Shown piece after piece: positions 6,640 through 13,300 of a stretch of 13,300 nucleotides of DNA. The notes under the pieces are model-generated. The model searched no databases. It was not told the origin of the DNA and saw nothing but the letters and a program-made list of their open reading frames with translations. Source of the stretch: Pseudomonadota bacterium (lineage in GTDB: Bacteria; Pseudomonadota; Gammaproteobacteria; Steroidobacterales; Steroidobacteraceae); contig JAEZCN010000057.1 in NCBI GenBank assembly GCA_023433515.1, positions 1 to 13,300 of the forward strand, given 5' to 3'. Every line of letters begins with the position of its first letter. Positions within the stretch are counted from its first letter, which is position 1. A program made the translations under genes and the position numbers.

Positions 6640-9042
6640 TCACTGCCGCGCCAGGTACATGCGCATCTTCGCCGCCTTGTCCTCCACTGCTTCGCCCGAT
6701 ACGTCGAGCAATGCCTTCCTCACGGTGCCCGCGAAGGCGAATGGCGCGCTGTAATCCTCGTCTTCCATCACGGGCGACCCGGCATCGGCGCCGATACATA
6801 TGCCCGCGGCGAGCCCCAGCGACATCGGTATCGTGACAGGAAGGTCTCCCGATCCGACCGGTTCACCGTCCACAAGTAGTTTGATGTTCGCGGGCGTGCC
6901 CTTGCCGTGGGCGATGTCAGGCTTTCCCGTGGGCGTGAACTCGAACGAGAAGATGTGATCGCCTTCCGGGATCTTCTGCTGGGACTGCACGCGGAACCGC
7001 TGGTCGGCGCAGTAGTTGTACCCGTAGGTCAGGCGTCCATCCTTCACGTAAAACACGAAACCACCGTCGACACCGCCCGCGGACATCAGCACGCCGTCAG
7101 CGCCACCCTCCGGGACGGTCGCATGCACGGACAACGAATGCGGCACGTTGACGAGAATCGGCGCCGCGGCCTGCGACACGACCTGCGTTCCGGGGTAGTA
7201 GACGTATCTCTGGCGCTTCTCGGCGATCTGCGGCCGCGGATCTCCGAACCGCAGCGTGCCGCGACTGTCGATGGGCAGGACGTCGTACTTGCCGGCCTCG
7301 ACGTACCAGAGCGCGATCATCGAAATGAGCCGCGCCCGCTCCTGCTCCGCGAGATTCTTCGTCTCCGCGAAATCCTCGTCCACGTGGTAGAGCTCCCAGC
7401 CCTTGGCGTCGAGCTCGACCAGCTTGTCCTTGTCGAGCGGCGCGCCGAATCCGAGGCCTGACTCGGTGAACGAGGTCCCCGGCCACGGACACACCGCGCG
7501 CCAGCCATCGTGATAGATGGAGCGGTGGCCGAACATCTCGAAGTACTGCGTCTGGTGCAGCGACGGCGACTTCGCATCGTCGAACGACGACTCGAGGCTG
7601 TGTCCCTGGAGGGGTGACTGCGTGACGCCGCGGATGTGGGTGGGCGGCTCGATGCCGAGCGCATCGAGCACCGTCGGCACCAGGTCGATCGCATGGGCGT
7701 ACTGCGTGCGGATCTCGCCGCGTGCCTTGATGCCCTTCGGCCAGCACACGATGAACGGGTCGGACGTCCCGCCGCGATAGGTCTCGCGCTTCCAGCGCCG
7801 GAACGGCGTATTGCCGGCGTGAGTCCAGCCCCACGGATAGTGGTTGAAGTATTTCGGCCCACCGATGTCGTCGATGGCCGCGAGATTCTGCTCGAGGTTC
7901 TCGGGCACGTTGTTGAAGAACTTTCCCTCGTTCACCGAGCCGTTCGGACCGCCTTCGGCGCTCGCGCCGTTGTCCGAGATCAGCATGATCAACGTGTTCT
8001 CGTACTCGCCCAGCTCCTTGAGGAACGCGATGAGCTGGCCGATGTGATGATCGGTGTGTTCGAGAAACCCGGCGAACACTTCCATCATGCGCGCGTACAG
8101 CCTGCGCTCGCTCGCGGGTAGTTTGTCCCAGTCCTGCACGTCCGGATCGTGCCGCGACAGGACGGTGTTCTTCGGGATGATGCCGAGCTCCTTCTGCTGC
8201 GCGAAAACCTGTTCGCGGTACGCATCCCAACCCTTGTCGAACTTGCCCTTGTACCTGTCCGCCCACTCCTTCGGCACGTGGTGAGGCGCGTGTTGCGCGC
8301 CCGTGCAGAAGTACATGAAGAACGGCTTGTCGGGCGCGACCTGTTTGGCGTCGGCGATCATCGCCTTCGCCTTCTCGACGAGGTCGGGAGTGAGGTGGTA
8401 GCCCTCCGCGGGCGTCTTGTCGGGCTCGACCTGCGAGTTGTCGCGTACGAGCTCGGGGTAATACTGATGCGTATCGCCGCCCAGGAATCCGAAGAATCGT
8501 TCGAAGCCCCGGCCGAGCGGCCAGCGGTCATAGGGACCCGCCGCCGAGTTCGCTTCGGCGGGTGTCAGGTGCCACTTGCCGAGCGCATAGGTGTTGTAGC
8601 CGTGCTTGAGCAGTATCTCCGAGAGAAACCCGTTCTCGAATGGAATCTGTCCGTTCGAGCCCGGAAATCCTTCCGAGCCCTCGGTGATGCAGGCCATCGC
8701 GTTCGAATGATGGTTGCGCCCCGTGAGAATGCAGGAGCGCGACGGCGAACACAGCGCCGTGGTGTGCATGTTGTTGTACAGCAGTCCGTCCTTCGCGAGC
8801 GCATCGATGTTGGGCGTCGCGATCGGACTGCCGTAACAGCCGAGGTGGCCGAAGCCAGTGTCGTCGAGCACGATGAAAAGTACGTTGGGCGCACCCTTCC
8901 TCGCGCGATTGGGCGCGGGCCATGCGGGCCTGGATTCCTCGAAGGTCCGGCCGATGACCCCGGAGAATGCCTGCCCTGCCTGGTACTCGTTCAGCGCATG
9001 GGCATCACCACCGTTTCCGGACTTCTCTTCACGCTTTTTCAT
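6640..9042 (-). CDS. Large arylsulfatase (about 800 residues) with C-terminal beta-sandwich domain
   Basis: This is an 800-residue sulfatase of the long subfamily that includes the roughly 790-residue mycobacterial AtsA/AtsD enzymes. Active-site features in order: D60-D61 in NVLFIVLDDTGFGHLG; the formylglycine cysteine C98 in LCSPSRSCILTGRNHHSN with R102; K156 and H158 in ALGKWHLTP; H251 in CTGAQHAPHH; D357-N358 in LISDNGASAEGG; and K418 in FRRWKRETYRGG. Residues about 610-800 form a separate beta-rich domain (VLMSAGGVDGGFVFYVKDGRL, IKLLVDGE) resembling the C-terminal sandwich of this subfamily. No signal peptide is visible, so it is probably cytoplasmic. I chose the ATG preceded by GGAGA seven bases away. 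A longer frame to 9195 lies inside the upstream gene and has no matching start site. It follows the DUF1254/1214 gene by 19 bases and precedes the barrel gene by 16, so it is second in the operon. The substrate is unknown. Confidence 0.93.
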   Translation of the reverse strand: MKKREEKSGNGGDAHALNEYQAGQAFSGVIGRTFEESRPAWPAPNRARKGAPNVLFIVLDDTGFGHLGCYGSPIATPNIDALAKDGLLYNNMHTTALCSPSRSCILTGRNHHSNAMACITEGSEGFPGSNGQIPFENGFLSEILLKHGYNTYALGKWHLTPAEANSAAGPYDRWPLGRGFERFFGFLGGDTHQYYPELVRDNSQVEPDKTPAEGYHLTPDLVEKAKAMIADAKQVAPDKPFFMYFCTGAQHAPHHVPKEWADRYKGKFDKGWDAYREQVFAQQKELGIIPKNTVLSRHDPDVQDWDKLPASERRLYARMMEVFAGFLEHTDHHIGQLIAFLKELGEYENTLIMLISDNGASAEGGPNGSVNEGKFFNNVPENLEQNLAAIDDIGGPKYFNHYPWGWTHAGNTPFRRWKRETYRGGTSDPFIVCWPKGIKARGEIRTQYAHAIDLVPTVLDALGIEPPTHIRGVTQSPLQGHSLESSFDDAKSPSLHQTQYFEMFGHRSIYHDGWRAVCPWPGTSFTESGLGFGAPLDKDKLVELDAKGWELYHVDEDFAETKNLAEQERARLISMIALWYVEAGKYDVLPIDSRGTLRFGDPRPQIAEKRQRYVYYPGTQVVSQAAAPILVNVPHSLSVHATVPEGGADGVLMSAGGVDGGFVFYVKDGRLTYGYNYCADQRFRVQSQQKIPEGDHIFSFEFTPTGKPDIAHGKGTPANIKLLVDGEPVGSGDLPVTIPMSLGLAAGICIGADAGSPVMEDEDYSAPFAFAGTVRKALLDVSGEAVEDKAAKMRMYLARQ

Positions 9043-9049
9043 CGGGGCG

Positions 9050-9054
9050 TCTCC
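9050..9054 (-). promoter_or_regulatory. Ribosome binding site fixing the start of the large sulfatase
   Basis: GGAGA on the minus strand sits seven bases before the ATG at 9042. The alternative in-frame ATG at 9060 has no such site and almost touches the upstream stop codon. Confidence 0.7.
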
Positions 9055-9061
9055 ATCCATG

Positions 9062-10036
9062 TCATTGCAGAGGTTGTGCGATCGGGAATGTCCATTTGCC
9101 CCGCAGGATCTCCGGCCTTGGCCGGTACAGCCGCACCATGTAGCTCCAGCCCTTGCAGATCGGCAGGCAATTCGGTGTCTCGCCGTCGTAGCCACCGAAC
9201 TGCACGGTCACCGCGCCATCCGCGTCCTTGACCGCGGTGAGGTTGTTCACCGTGTATGCGTCGTATTCGTTCTTCTCGAAATATCCCTGCGCGTTGTAGA
9301 CGCTGATCGACCAGAATCCGTCCACAGGCACTTCGCCGACCCGCATTCGGTAGATAGTCTCGCCGTCGTTGCGCGTCGGCGTGACGTTGAGGTAGGTCGC
9401 GTCGCGTTCCGGATTGCCGCCCCAGGCCATCGCCGCGCCGATGAGACGGCGGACCGGCGAGACCTCTTCCCTGGTGCCGAACATTCCGCTGGTGTCCGGC
9501 AACGAGGACCCGAGCTTGAGCAGCGCCTCGCGCACGGTCTTCTGGCTCGCGGGATCCCAGACGGGATGCTCGAACTTGCCGATGCGCAGGTAGTCCTGGT
9601 GGACGTGCACGGCATCCTGCAGCGCGTGCACCTTCTTCAGGTCCTCCGGATCGCGCGGATCGACGAGGATGCGCAGCGCGCACAATACATACCTGGTGTC
9701 GAAGTTCGGCCGCGACAACACGTGCCGCCCGCCGCCGTACACGACCATCTCCGTGTACTGGTCCTCGTCGATCACCTGCATCGACAGGAACCGCCTGCCG
9801 GGATCCGGCAACGTGATGACGACGTTGCCCGCGTCGAGATCGAATACCGCGCCGCCATACAACGTGTCGCGGTTCATGCGGATGACGTACTGCTGTTCGA
9901 TCGGCGTGACCTCGCGACTGAAATCGAACCGCCCGAAGCCGTTCCTCTTCACGACCGAGTCGAAATACAGGTCGCTTTCCGCCCGCACGAAGTTGTCGAT
10001 GTCGACGGGCACCGGAACCGGAGCGTGAGTTGCCAT
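9062..10036 (-). CDS. DUF1254/DUF1214 domain protein, short form without signal peptide
   Basis: This 324-residue protein has the two-domain layout of the DUF1254 + DUF1214 family. DUF1254 covers about 45-150 (IRMNRDTLYGGAVFDLDAG at 52-70, FLSMQVIDEDQYTEMVVYGGG at 83-103), and DUF1214 covers about 210-318 (DGFWSISVYNAQGYFEKNEY at 239-258, then LYRPRPEILRGKWTFP). Family members are common next to catabolic genes, but no biochemical activity is established that I can name. Many members are exported and about 450 residues long; this one is shorter and has no signal peptide. The ATG has GAGG six bases before it. It is the first gene of the minus-strand operon, 19 bases ahead of the large sulfatase and divergent from the DUF748 gene. 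An inverted repeat over a candidate promoter lies just upstream. The domain call is confident; the role in the operon is unknown. Confidence 0.88.
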   Translation of the reverse strand: MATHAPVPVPVDIDNFVRAESDLYFDSVVKRNGFGRFDFSREVTPIEQQYVIRMNRDTLYGGAVFDLDAGNVVITLPDPGRRFLSMQVIDEDQYTEMVVYGGGRHVLSRPNFDTRYVLCALRILVDPRDPEDLKKVHALQDAVHVHQDYLRIGKFEHPVWDPASQKTVREALLKLGSSLPDTSGMFGTREEVSPVRRLIGAAMAWGGNPERDATYLNVTPTRNDGETIYRMRVGEVPVDGFWSISVYNAQGYFEKNEYDAYTVNNLTAVKDADGAVTVQFGGYDGETPNCLPICKGWSYMVRLYRPRPEILRGKWTFPIAQPLQ

Positions 10037-10050
10037 GGCCAGCCTCGCGA

Positions 10051-10080
10051 ATTGAATCCCTGTGTAGACGCTGGTCTAAA
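10051..10080 (-). promoter_or_regulatory. Candidate promoter and repressor operator of the sulfatase operon
   Basis: On the minus strand TAGACC (10073-10078, four of six to TTGACA) and TTCAAT (10051-10056, four of six to TATAAT) are separated by 16 bases, placing a transcription start just ahead of the GAGG ribosome site of the DUF1254/1214 gene. The -35 box is half of a perfect inverted repeat TAGAC-N4-GTCTA (10065-10078), extended by a matching T/A pair at 10063 and 10080. A palindrome over a -35 box is a common repressor site, for example for TetR-type regulators. No regulator gene is in the window. Confidence 0.4.
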
Positions 10081-10156
10081 GGCGTGCCGCACCGCCCTCC
10101 ATCGGACCTTGGCCGTATAGCCCCTGCCCCCGCGCGACTCGGCGGCCGTTCGCTGC

Positions 10157-10162
10157 TACATT
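10157..10162 (+). promoter_or_regulatory. Possible -10 box for the DUF748 gene
   Basis: TACATT (four of six to TATAAT) lies 28 bases before the ATG of the plus-strand gene, in the 154-base divergent gap. No convincing -35 box is visible 16-18 bases upstream, and no strong Shine-Dalgarno sequence precedes the ATG. The rest of the gap holds only the operator-like repeat described for the other strand. Confidence 0.2.
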
Positions 10163-10190
10163 CCCGGGCTGATTTGACGGCCTCGCACCC

Positions 10191-13133
10191 ATGAAACTGA
10201 CTATCGGACTTCGCAAGATATTCGTGCTCGCGGCCATCGCCGCACTGGTAATCGGGCTGTACGCGATCATCGGGTTCTTCGTCGTGCCTCGTGCGGTGAA
10301 GTCCCAGATCCAGGAATTCGCGCGCGAGAACTATCAGCGCGATCCCACCGTCGGAACAGTCCGATTCAACCCGTTCACGCTCACGCTCGTGATCGAGGGC
10401 TTCGCGTTTCCCGACGCGGATGCGAAACCGTTGTTCGGCTTCGAGCGCCTGGTCGTCAACTCGTCGCTCTCGAGCATCTGGCGCCGCGGTCCGAGCCTCG
10501 AACTCATCGAGCTCGACCAGCCATTCGGCCGCGCGGTGATCCGTCCCGATGGCACGCTCAACCTCGCCGATCTCGCGAAGCCATTCGAGAAGGAGCAGGA
10601 GCCAGGGCCGCAATCCGAGCCGACGCGGGTGTTCATCGACCTGCTGCGGGTGATTCGCGGCCGGGTCGACTTCGAGGACCACACGAAGCCGACGCCCTTC
10701 CACGCGCAGCTGCAGCCGGTGACGTTCGCGCTGCGCGAGTTCAGCACGGTCGGCACCGGCGCCAATTCCTACGCGCTCGATGCGGAATCCACTGATGGCG
10801 GCAAGTTCACCTGGAACGGCACGTTCGAACTGAAGCCGGTCTCGGCCAAAGGCCAGTTCGCGTTGATCGACGTGCCGACGAAGACGTTGTGGTCGTACCT
10901 GCGTGACTCGCTTGCGTTCAGGATCACCGACGGCGCGATCACGCTCGACGGCGATTACGACTTCTCCGCTCCCGAGAGCGGCGTCAATCTAGTCGTCGGC
11001 CTCAGGAACGTCGACGTGCGCGAACTCGGCGTCGCGCCGCGCGGGAGCGACGACGAATACGTTCACCTCACGCACCTGAACCTGCGCGACTCGCGCTTCG
11101 ATCTCGCGAATTCGCGCATCGAGTTCGGCGCCATGAAACTCGCCGGTGGCGAAGTGCGCGCGTGGCGCGATGCGGAAGGGCGCATCAACCTGATGGAGCT
11201 CACGGAAGGACCGCCCGCGGCCGAAGCACCACAGCCTGCCGCGAACGAGTCATCGGCACCAGCCGGATCCGCGGCCGAGGCCAAGCCAGAATGGCTGGTG
11301 AGCGCGCCCGACATCACGGTGGAACAACTCAAGGTCGCGCTCGAAGACCGCTTCGTGAAACCCACCGCGACGTTCGAGCTCGATCCCGTCGTTCTGCACG
11401 TGAACGGCTTCACGACCCAGCCAGGCCAGCTCTTCGACGTGGACGGCAACATCGCGCTCGCGAGCGGCGGCAGCGTCGAACTCGATGGACAGGCGTTGCC
11501 CGAGCGCGGCACCTTCCGCGGCAAGGTGATGGTCGCGAATATCGACCTCAAGCAGTTCCAGCCCTACGTCGCCACCTATTCGCAGCTCACGCTGCTCGAC
11601 GGCGCCGTGAGCGCGGATCTCGACATCGAGCGCGGCGAGGACGCCGCGCTCAGGATCGCCGGCGACACGCGCGTCAACAAGTTCCACTCGGTCGATACCG
11701 CGATGCGCGAGGACTTCGCGAAGTGGGACCGCCTCGAGCTCAATCGCATCGACTACAAGTCGTCGCCCGCGCCCGGCAGCCTGAGCATCGCGACCATCAA
11801 CGCGCAGGGCCCCTACATCCGCTTCATCATCGCGCCCGACCAGACGACCAACGTCAGCAAGATCATGACCGCGCCCGCGAGCGCGCCGGGCCCCGTGCAG
11901 ACGGTGAAAACCACGGCGAACGAGCCGGCGCCGGAGAACCCCCAGCCCATGGAGATGCGCATCGGGCGGGTGAACATCCGCAACGGCTCGGGCAATTTCG
12001 CCGACTTCTGGATCCAGCCTAACTACGCCGTCAGCATCCAGCAGCTCGACGGCTCGATCGCCGGTCTCTCCTCCGATCCGGCCTCGCGCGCGAAAATGAA
12101 GCTCGACGGCAAGATCGACCGCTACGCGCCCGCGAACATCGAAGGCGAGGTCAATCTGCTTTCGGCCAGCCTTTTCACGGATCTCAAGGTCAACTTCAAG
12201 GGCGTGGAGCTGTCGTCCGTCACGCCCTATTCCGGCCGCTTCGCGGGTTATCGCATCGAGAAGGGAAAACTCTCGGTCGATCTCGAATACCACGTCGAGA
12301 ACCGCAAGCTCGACGCGAAGCAGCAGTTCGTCATCGATCAGCTCCAGCTCGGCGAACGAGTCGAAAGCCCCGACGCAGTGAAGCTGCCGCTCAAACTCGC
12401 CGTCGCGCTGCTCAAGGACGGCAACGGCGTCATCGACCTCGGCCTGCCGGTCTCGGGCAGCCTCGACGATCCGCAGTTCAGGCTCGGCCCGATCATCTGG
12501 AAGGCGTTCGTGGGCCTGCTCACCAAGGCGGCCACGGCGCCGTTCAAGATGCTCGGCGCCATGTTCGGCGGCGGTGACGAGGAGATGAACCTCATCGTGT
12601 TCGAGCCCGGTTCCGCGACATTGGACGACGCCGGCAAGCAACGGCTCGCCGGCGTCGCGAAGGGGCTGAAGGAACGTCCGGGACTACAGCTCGACGTGCC
12701 CGCCGTGTATGCGGACGTCGACGGAATGGCGATCGCGAACGAAACGATGGCAACCAGGGACGGCACGAACGGAGAAACGGAGCCGAGCGCCGATCCCAAC
12801 GACCGCCTGGAGCATCTGGTCGAGCAATATCGCGCCGAATTCGGGCCGAAAGCGACGCTGCCCGGCAGCGTCCCCACCTTGCTCGACACCCGGGCGAAGA
12901 AGCGCGATCCGCGGATGATCGCCACCGCGACCGGCGAGCTCGAGCAGGCGCTGCGCGAAAAATACGCGGCGACACCCGAGCAGCTCGAAGCGCTGGGCCA
13001 GGCGCGCGCACGCGCGATCCAGGATGTGCTGCTCGGTAGCGGCGAGATCGATCCGCAGCGCGTTTTCCTGATCGCCGCCGAGTCCAGGCCTCCGGTCGAA
13101 GGCAAGGTGCGCGTCGAGCTCGCCCTCAAGTAG
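10191..13133 (+). CDS. DUF748 (AsmA-like) envelope protein with OmpA-like C-terminus
   Basis: This is a 980-residue protein anchored by one N-terminal membrane segment (about 10-33) after a short basic start, with the rest expected in the periplasm. The body has repeated AsmA/YhdP-like beta units such as FNPFTLTLVIEGFAF (59-73), the later LELIELDQPFGRAVI, and LAGGEVRAWRDAEGRINLMEL near 320-340, and it fits DUF748. AsmA-like proteins are linked to envelope lipid transport and outer-membrane homeostasis; this member's exact job is unknown. Two Ala/Pro-rich linkers (about 342-365 and 560-585) separate blocks. Near 799-850 is an OmpA-like half (NLIVFEPGSATLDDAGKQRL) and at about 933-980 the other half (ARARAIQDVLLGSGEIDPQRVF), with roughly 80 mostly helical residues between them. 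The ATG start is weakly preceded by a ribosome site. The stop directly abuts the stop of the convergent gene fragment. Confidence 0.88.
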   Translation: MKLTIGLRKIFVLAAIAALVIGLYAIIGFFVVPRAVKSQIQEFARENYQRDPTVGTVRFNPFTLTLVIEGFAFPDADAKPLFGFERLVVNSSLSSIWRRGPSLELIELDQPFGRAVIRPDGTLNLADLAKPFEKEQEPGPQSEPTRVFIDLLRVIRGRVDFEDHTKPTPFHAQLQPVTFALREFSTVGTGANSYALDAESTDGGKFTWNGTFELKPVSAKGQFALIDVPTKTLWSYLRDSLAFRITDGAITLDGDYDFSAPESGVNLVVGLRNVDVRELGVAPRGSDDEYVHLTHLNLRDSRFDLANSRIEFGAMKLAGGEVRAWRDAEGRINLMELTEGPPAAEAPQPAANESSAPAGSAAEAKPEWLVSAPDITVEQLKVALEDRFVKPTATFELDPVVLHVNGFTTQPGQLFDVDGNIALASGGSVELDGQALPERGTFRGKVMVANIDLKQFQPYVATYSQLTLLDGAVSADLDIERGEDAALRIAGDTRVNKFHSVDTAMREDFAKWDRLELNRIDYKSSPAPGSLSIATINAQGPYIRFIIAPDQTTNVSKIMTAPASAPGPVQTVKTTANEPAPENPQPMEMRIGRVNIRNGSGNFADFWIQPNYAVSIQQLDGSIAGLSSDPASRAKMKLDGKIDRYAPANIEGEVNLLSASLFTDLKVNFKGVELSSVTPYSGRFAGYRIEKGKLSVDLEYHVENRKLDAKQQFVIDQLQLGERVESPDAVKLPLKLAVALLKDGNGVIDLGLPVSGSLDDPQFRLGPIIWKAFVGLLTKAATAPFKMLGAMFGGGDEEMNLIVFEPGSATLDDAGKQRLAGVAKGLKERPGLQLDVPAVYADVDGMAIANETMATRDGTNGETEPSADPNDRLEHLVEQYRAEFGPKATLPGSVPTLLDTRAKKRDPRMIATATGELEQALREKYAATPEQLEALGQARARAIQDVLLGSGEIDPQRVFLIAAESRPPVEGKVRVELALK

Positions 13134-13300
13134 TCAGTCCATCGACTTCCGCAATTCGACCAGCAGCGGGTCCCGAAAGCCAGGAACAGGCCGAGCAATG
13201 CGAACACCGCACCTTCGGTGGCGCCGAACGAACTCTTGTCGGACGTCCCCGTGAGCAGCCGGTGGCGCTCGCCCTGTTTGCGCCCCCAGGCCTGTGCCGC
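13134..13300 (-). pseudogene. Probable remnant of a bestrophin-like (DUF4239) membrane protein gene with an internal deletion
   Basis: Reading the minus strand from the right edge gives an open frame with GRKQGERHRLL and then EGAVFALLGLFLAF, which matches the first conserved membrane segment of bestrophin-like DUF4239 proteins as I know them. Intact relatives continue for about 200 residues (a TM segment, then 'RFD.RR..I..EANAIGTA'). Here the frame loses sense directly after LAF near 13175-13185. The overlapping next frame instead reads FRDPLLVELRKSMD and stops with TGA at 13134-13136, which resembles the C-terminal tail of the same family ('..PL..LR.SM'). The simplest reading is that the N-terminus and the extreme C-terminus were joined out of frame by loss of the middle. 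The true start lies beyond the window. Family assignment rests on short stretches, so a different small membrane protein with one frameshift remains possible. Confidence 0.45.

Noticed and set aside
9043..9195. Longer N-terminus for the 800-residue sulfatase
   Set aside because: The extension lies inside the end of the DUF1254/1214 gene in another frame, is Arg/Cys-rich, and is not needed for any conserved motif.
8858..10120. Plus-strand frame of 420 codons opposite the DUF1254/1214 gene and the sulfatase start
   Set aside because: It is an antisense shadow; the opposite strand encodes conserved family motifs throughout.
11250..12641. Minus-strand frame of 463 codons opposite the DUF748 gene
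   Set aside because: It is a shadow of a 980-residue gene with consistent AsmA-like composition; no motif was recognised.
12338..13207. Minus-strand frame of 289 codons that begins in the bestrophin-like remnant
   Set aside because: After the LFLAF segment it only runs on by chance through the antisense of the DUF748 gene; the real signal is limited to the part beyond 13134.
1..13300. CRISPR array, transposon ends, phage genes, tRNA or rRNA genes
   Set aside because: I found no regularly spaced repeats, terminal inverted repeats with transposase, phage motifs or cloverleaf sequences; nearly all the window is covered by the genes listed.

Overview
The window is high-GC (by eye about 65%), gap-poor bacterial DNA. 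The rnr-rlmB pair, the DUF748 envelope protein and the periplasm/outer-membrane proteins point to a Gram-negative proteobacterium. I favour a soil or freshwater gammaproteobacterium, perhaps near Steroidobacterales, Xanthomonadales or Nevskiales. That placement is inference from gene content only. There are no rRNA or tRNA genes, CRISPR arrays, transposases or phage genes.

Layout, left to right. (1) 1-2301, minus strand: a housekeeping RNA block, rnr (RNase R without the usual N-terminal helix-turn-helix domain) followed after one base by the start of rlmB, which runs off the left edge. (2) 2405-3004, plus strand: a small DUF4126 membrane protein, divergent from rnr. (3) 2983-10036, minus strand: a compact five-gene cluster. 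In transcription order it is a DUF1254/DUF1214 protein, an 800-residue arylsulfatase-family enzyme, an outer-membrane beta-barrel-like protein with a signal peptide, a second and different 501-residue sulfatase, and a SAM-dependent methyltransferase whose GTG start overlaps the sulfatase stop. Gaps are 19, 16, 90 and -4 bases, so this looks like one operon, with a possible internal promoter in the 90-base gap. (4) 10191-13133, plus strand: a 980-residue DUF748 (AsmA-like) envelope protein with an OmpA-like C-terminus, divergent from the sulfatase operon. (5) 13134-13300, minus strand: what looks like the wreck of a bestrophin-like (DUF4239) gene. Its N-terminal membrane segment and its C-terminal tail are joined out of frame with the middle missing.

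The most interesting unit is the sulfatase operon. Both sulfatases carry a cysteine-type formylglycine motif (C-T-A-G-R and C-S-P-S-R) and the metal-binding residues, so both look catalytically competent. Neither has a recognisable signal peptide, while the protein encoded between them has one and looks like an outer-membrane channel or transporter. My working inference is uptake of a sulfated (or phosphonate/phosphate-ester) compound through the outer membrane, then hydrolysis by two enzymes of different specificity, with the methyltransferase and the DUF1254/1214 protein modifying the substrate or product. No formylglycine-generating enzyme or inner-membrane transporter is encoded here, so those functions must come from elsewhere. 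The substrate cannot be read from the sequence.

Two candidate control sites stand out: an inverted repeat (TAGAC-N4-GTCTA) over a plausible -35 box upstream of the sulfatase operon, and a perfect 6-bp hairpin next to a -10-like box upstream of rnr. Most other long open frames are antisense shadows of these genes, as expected at this GC content.
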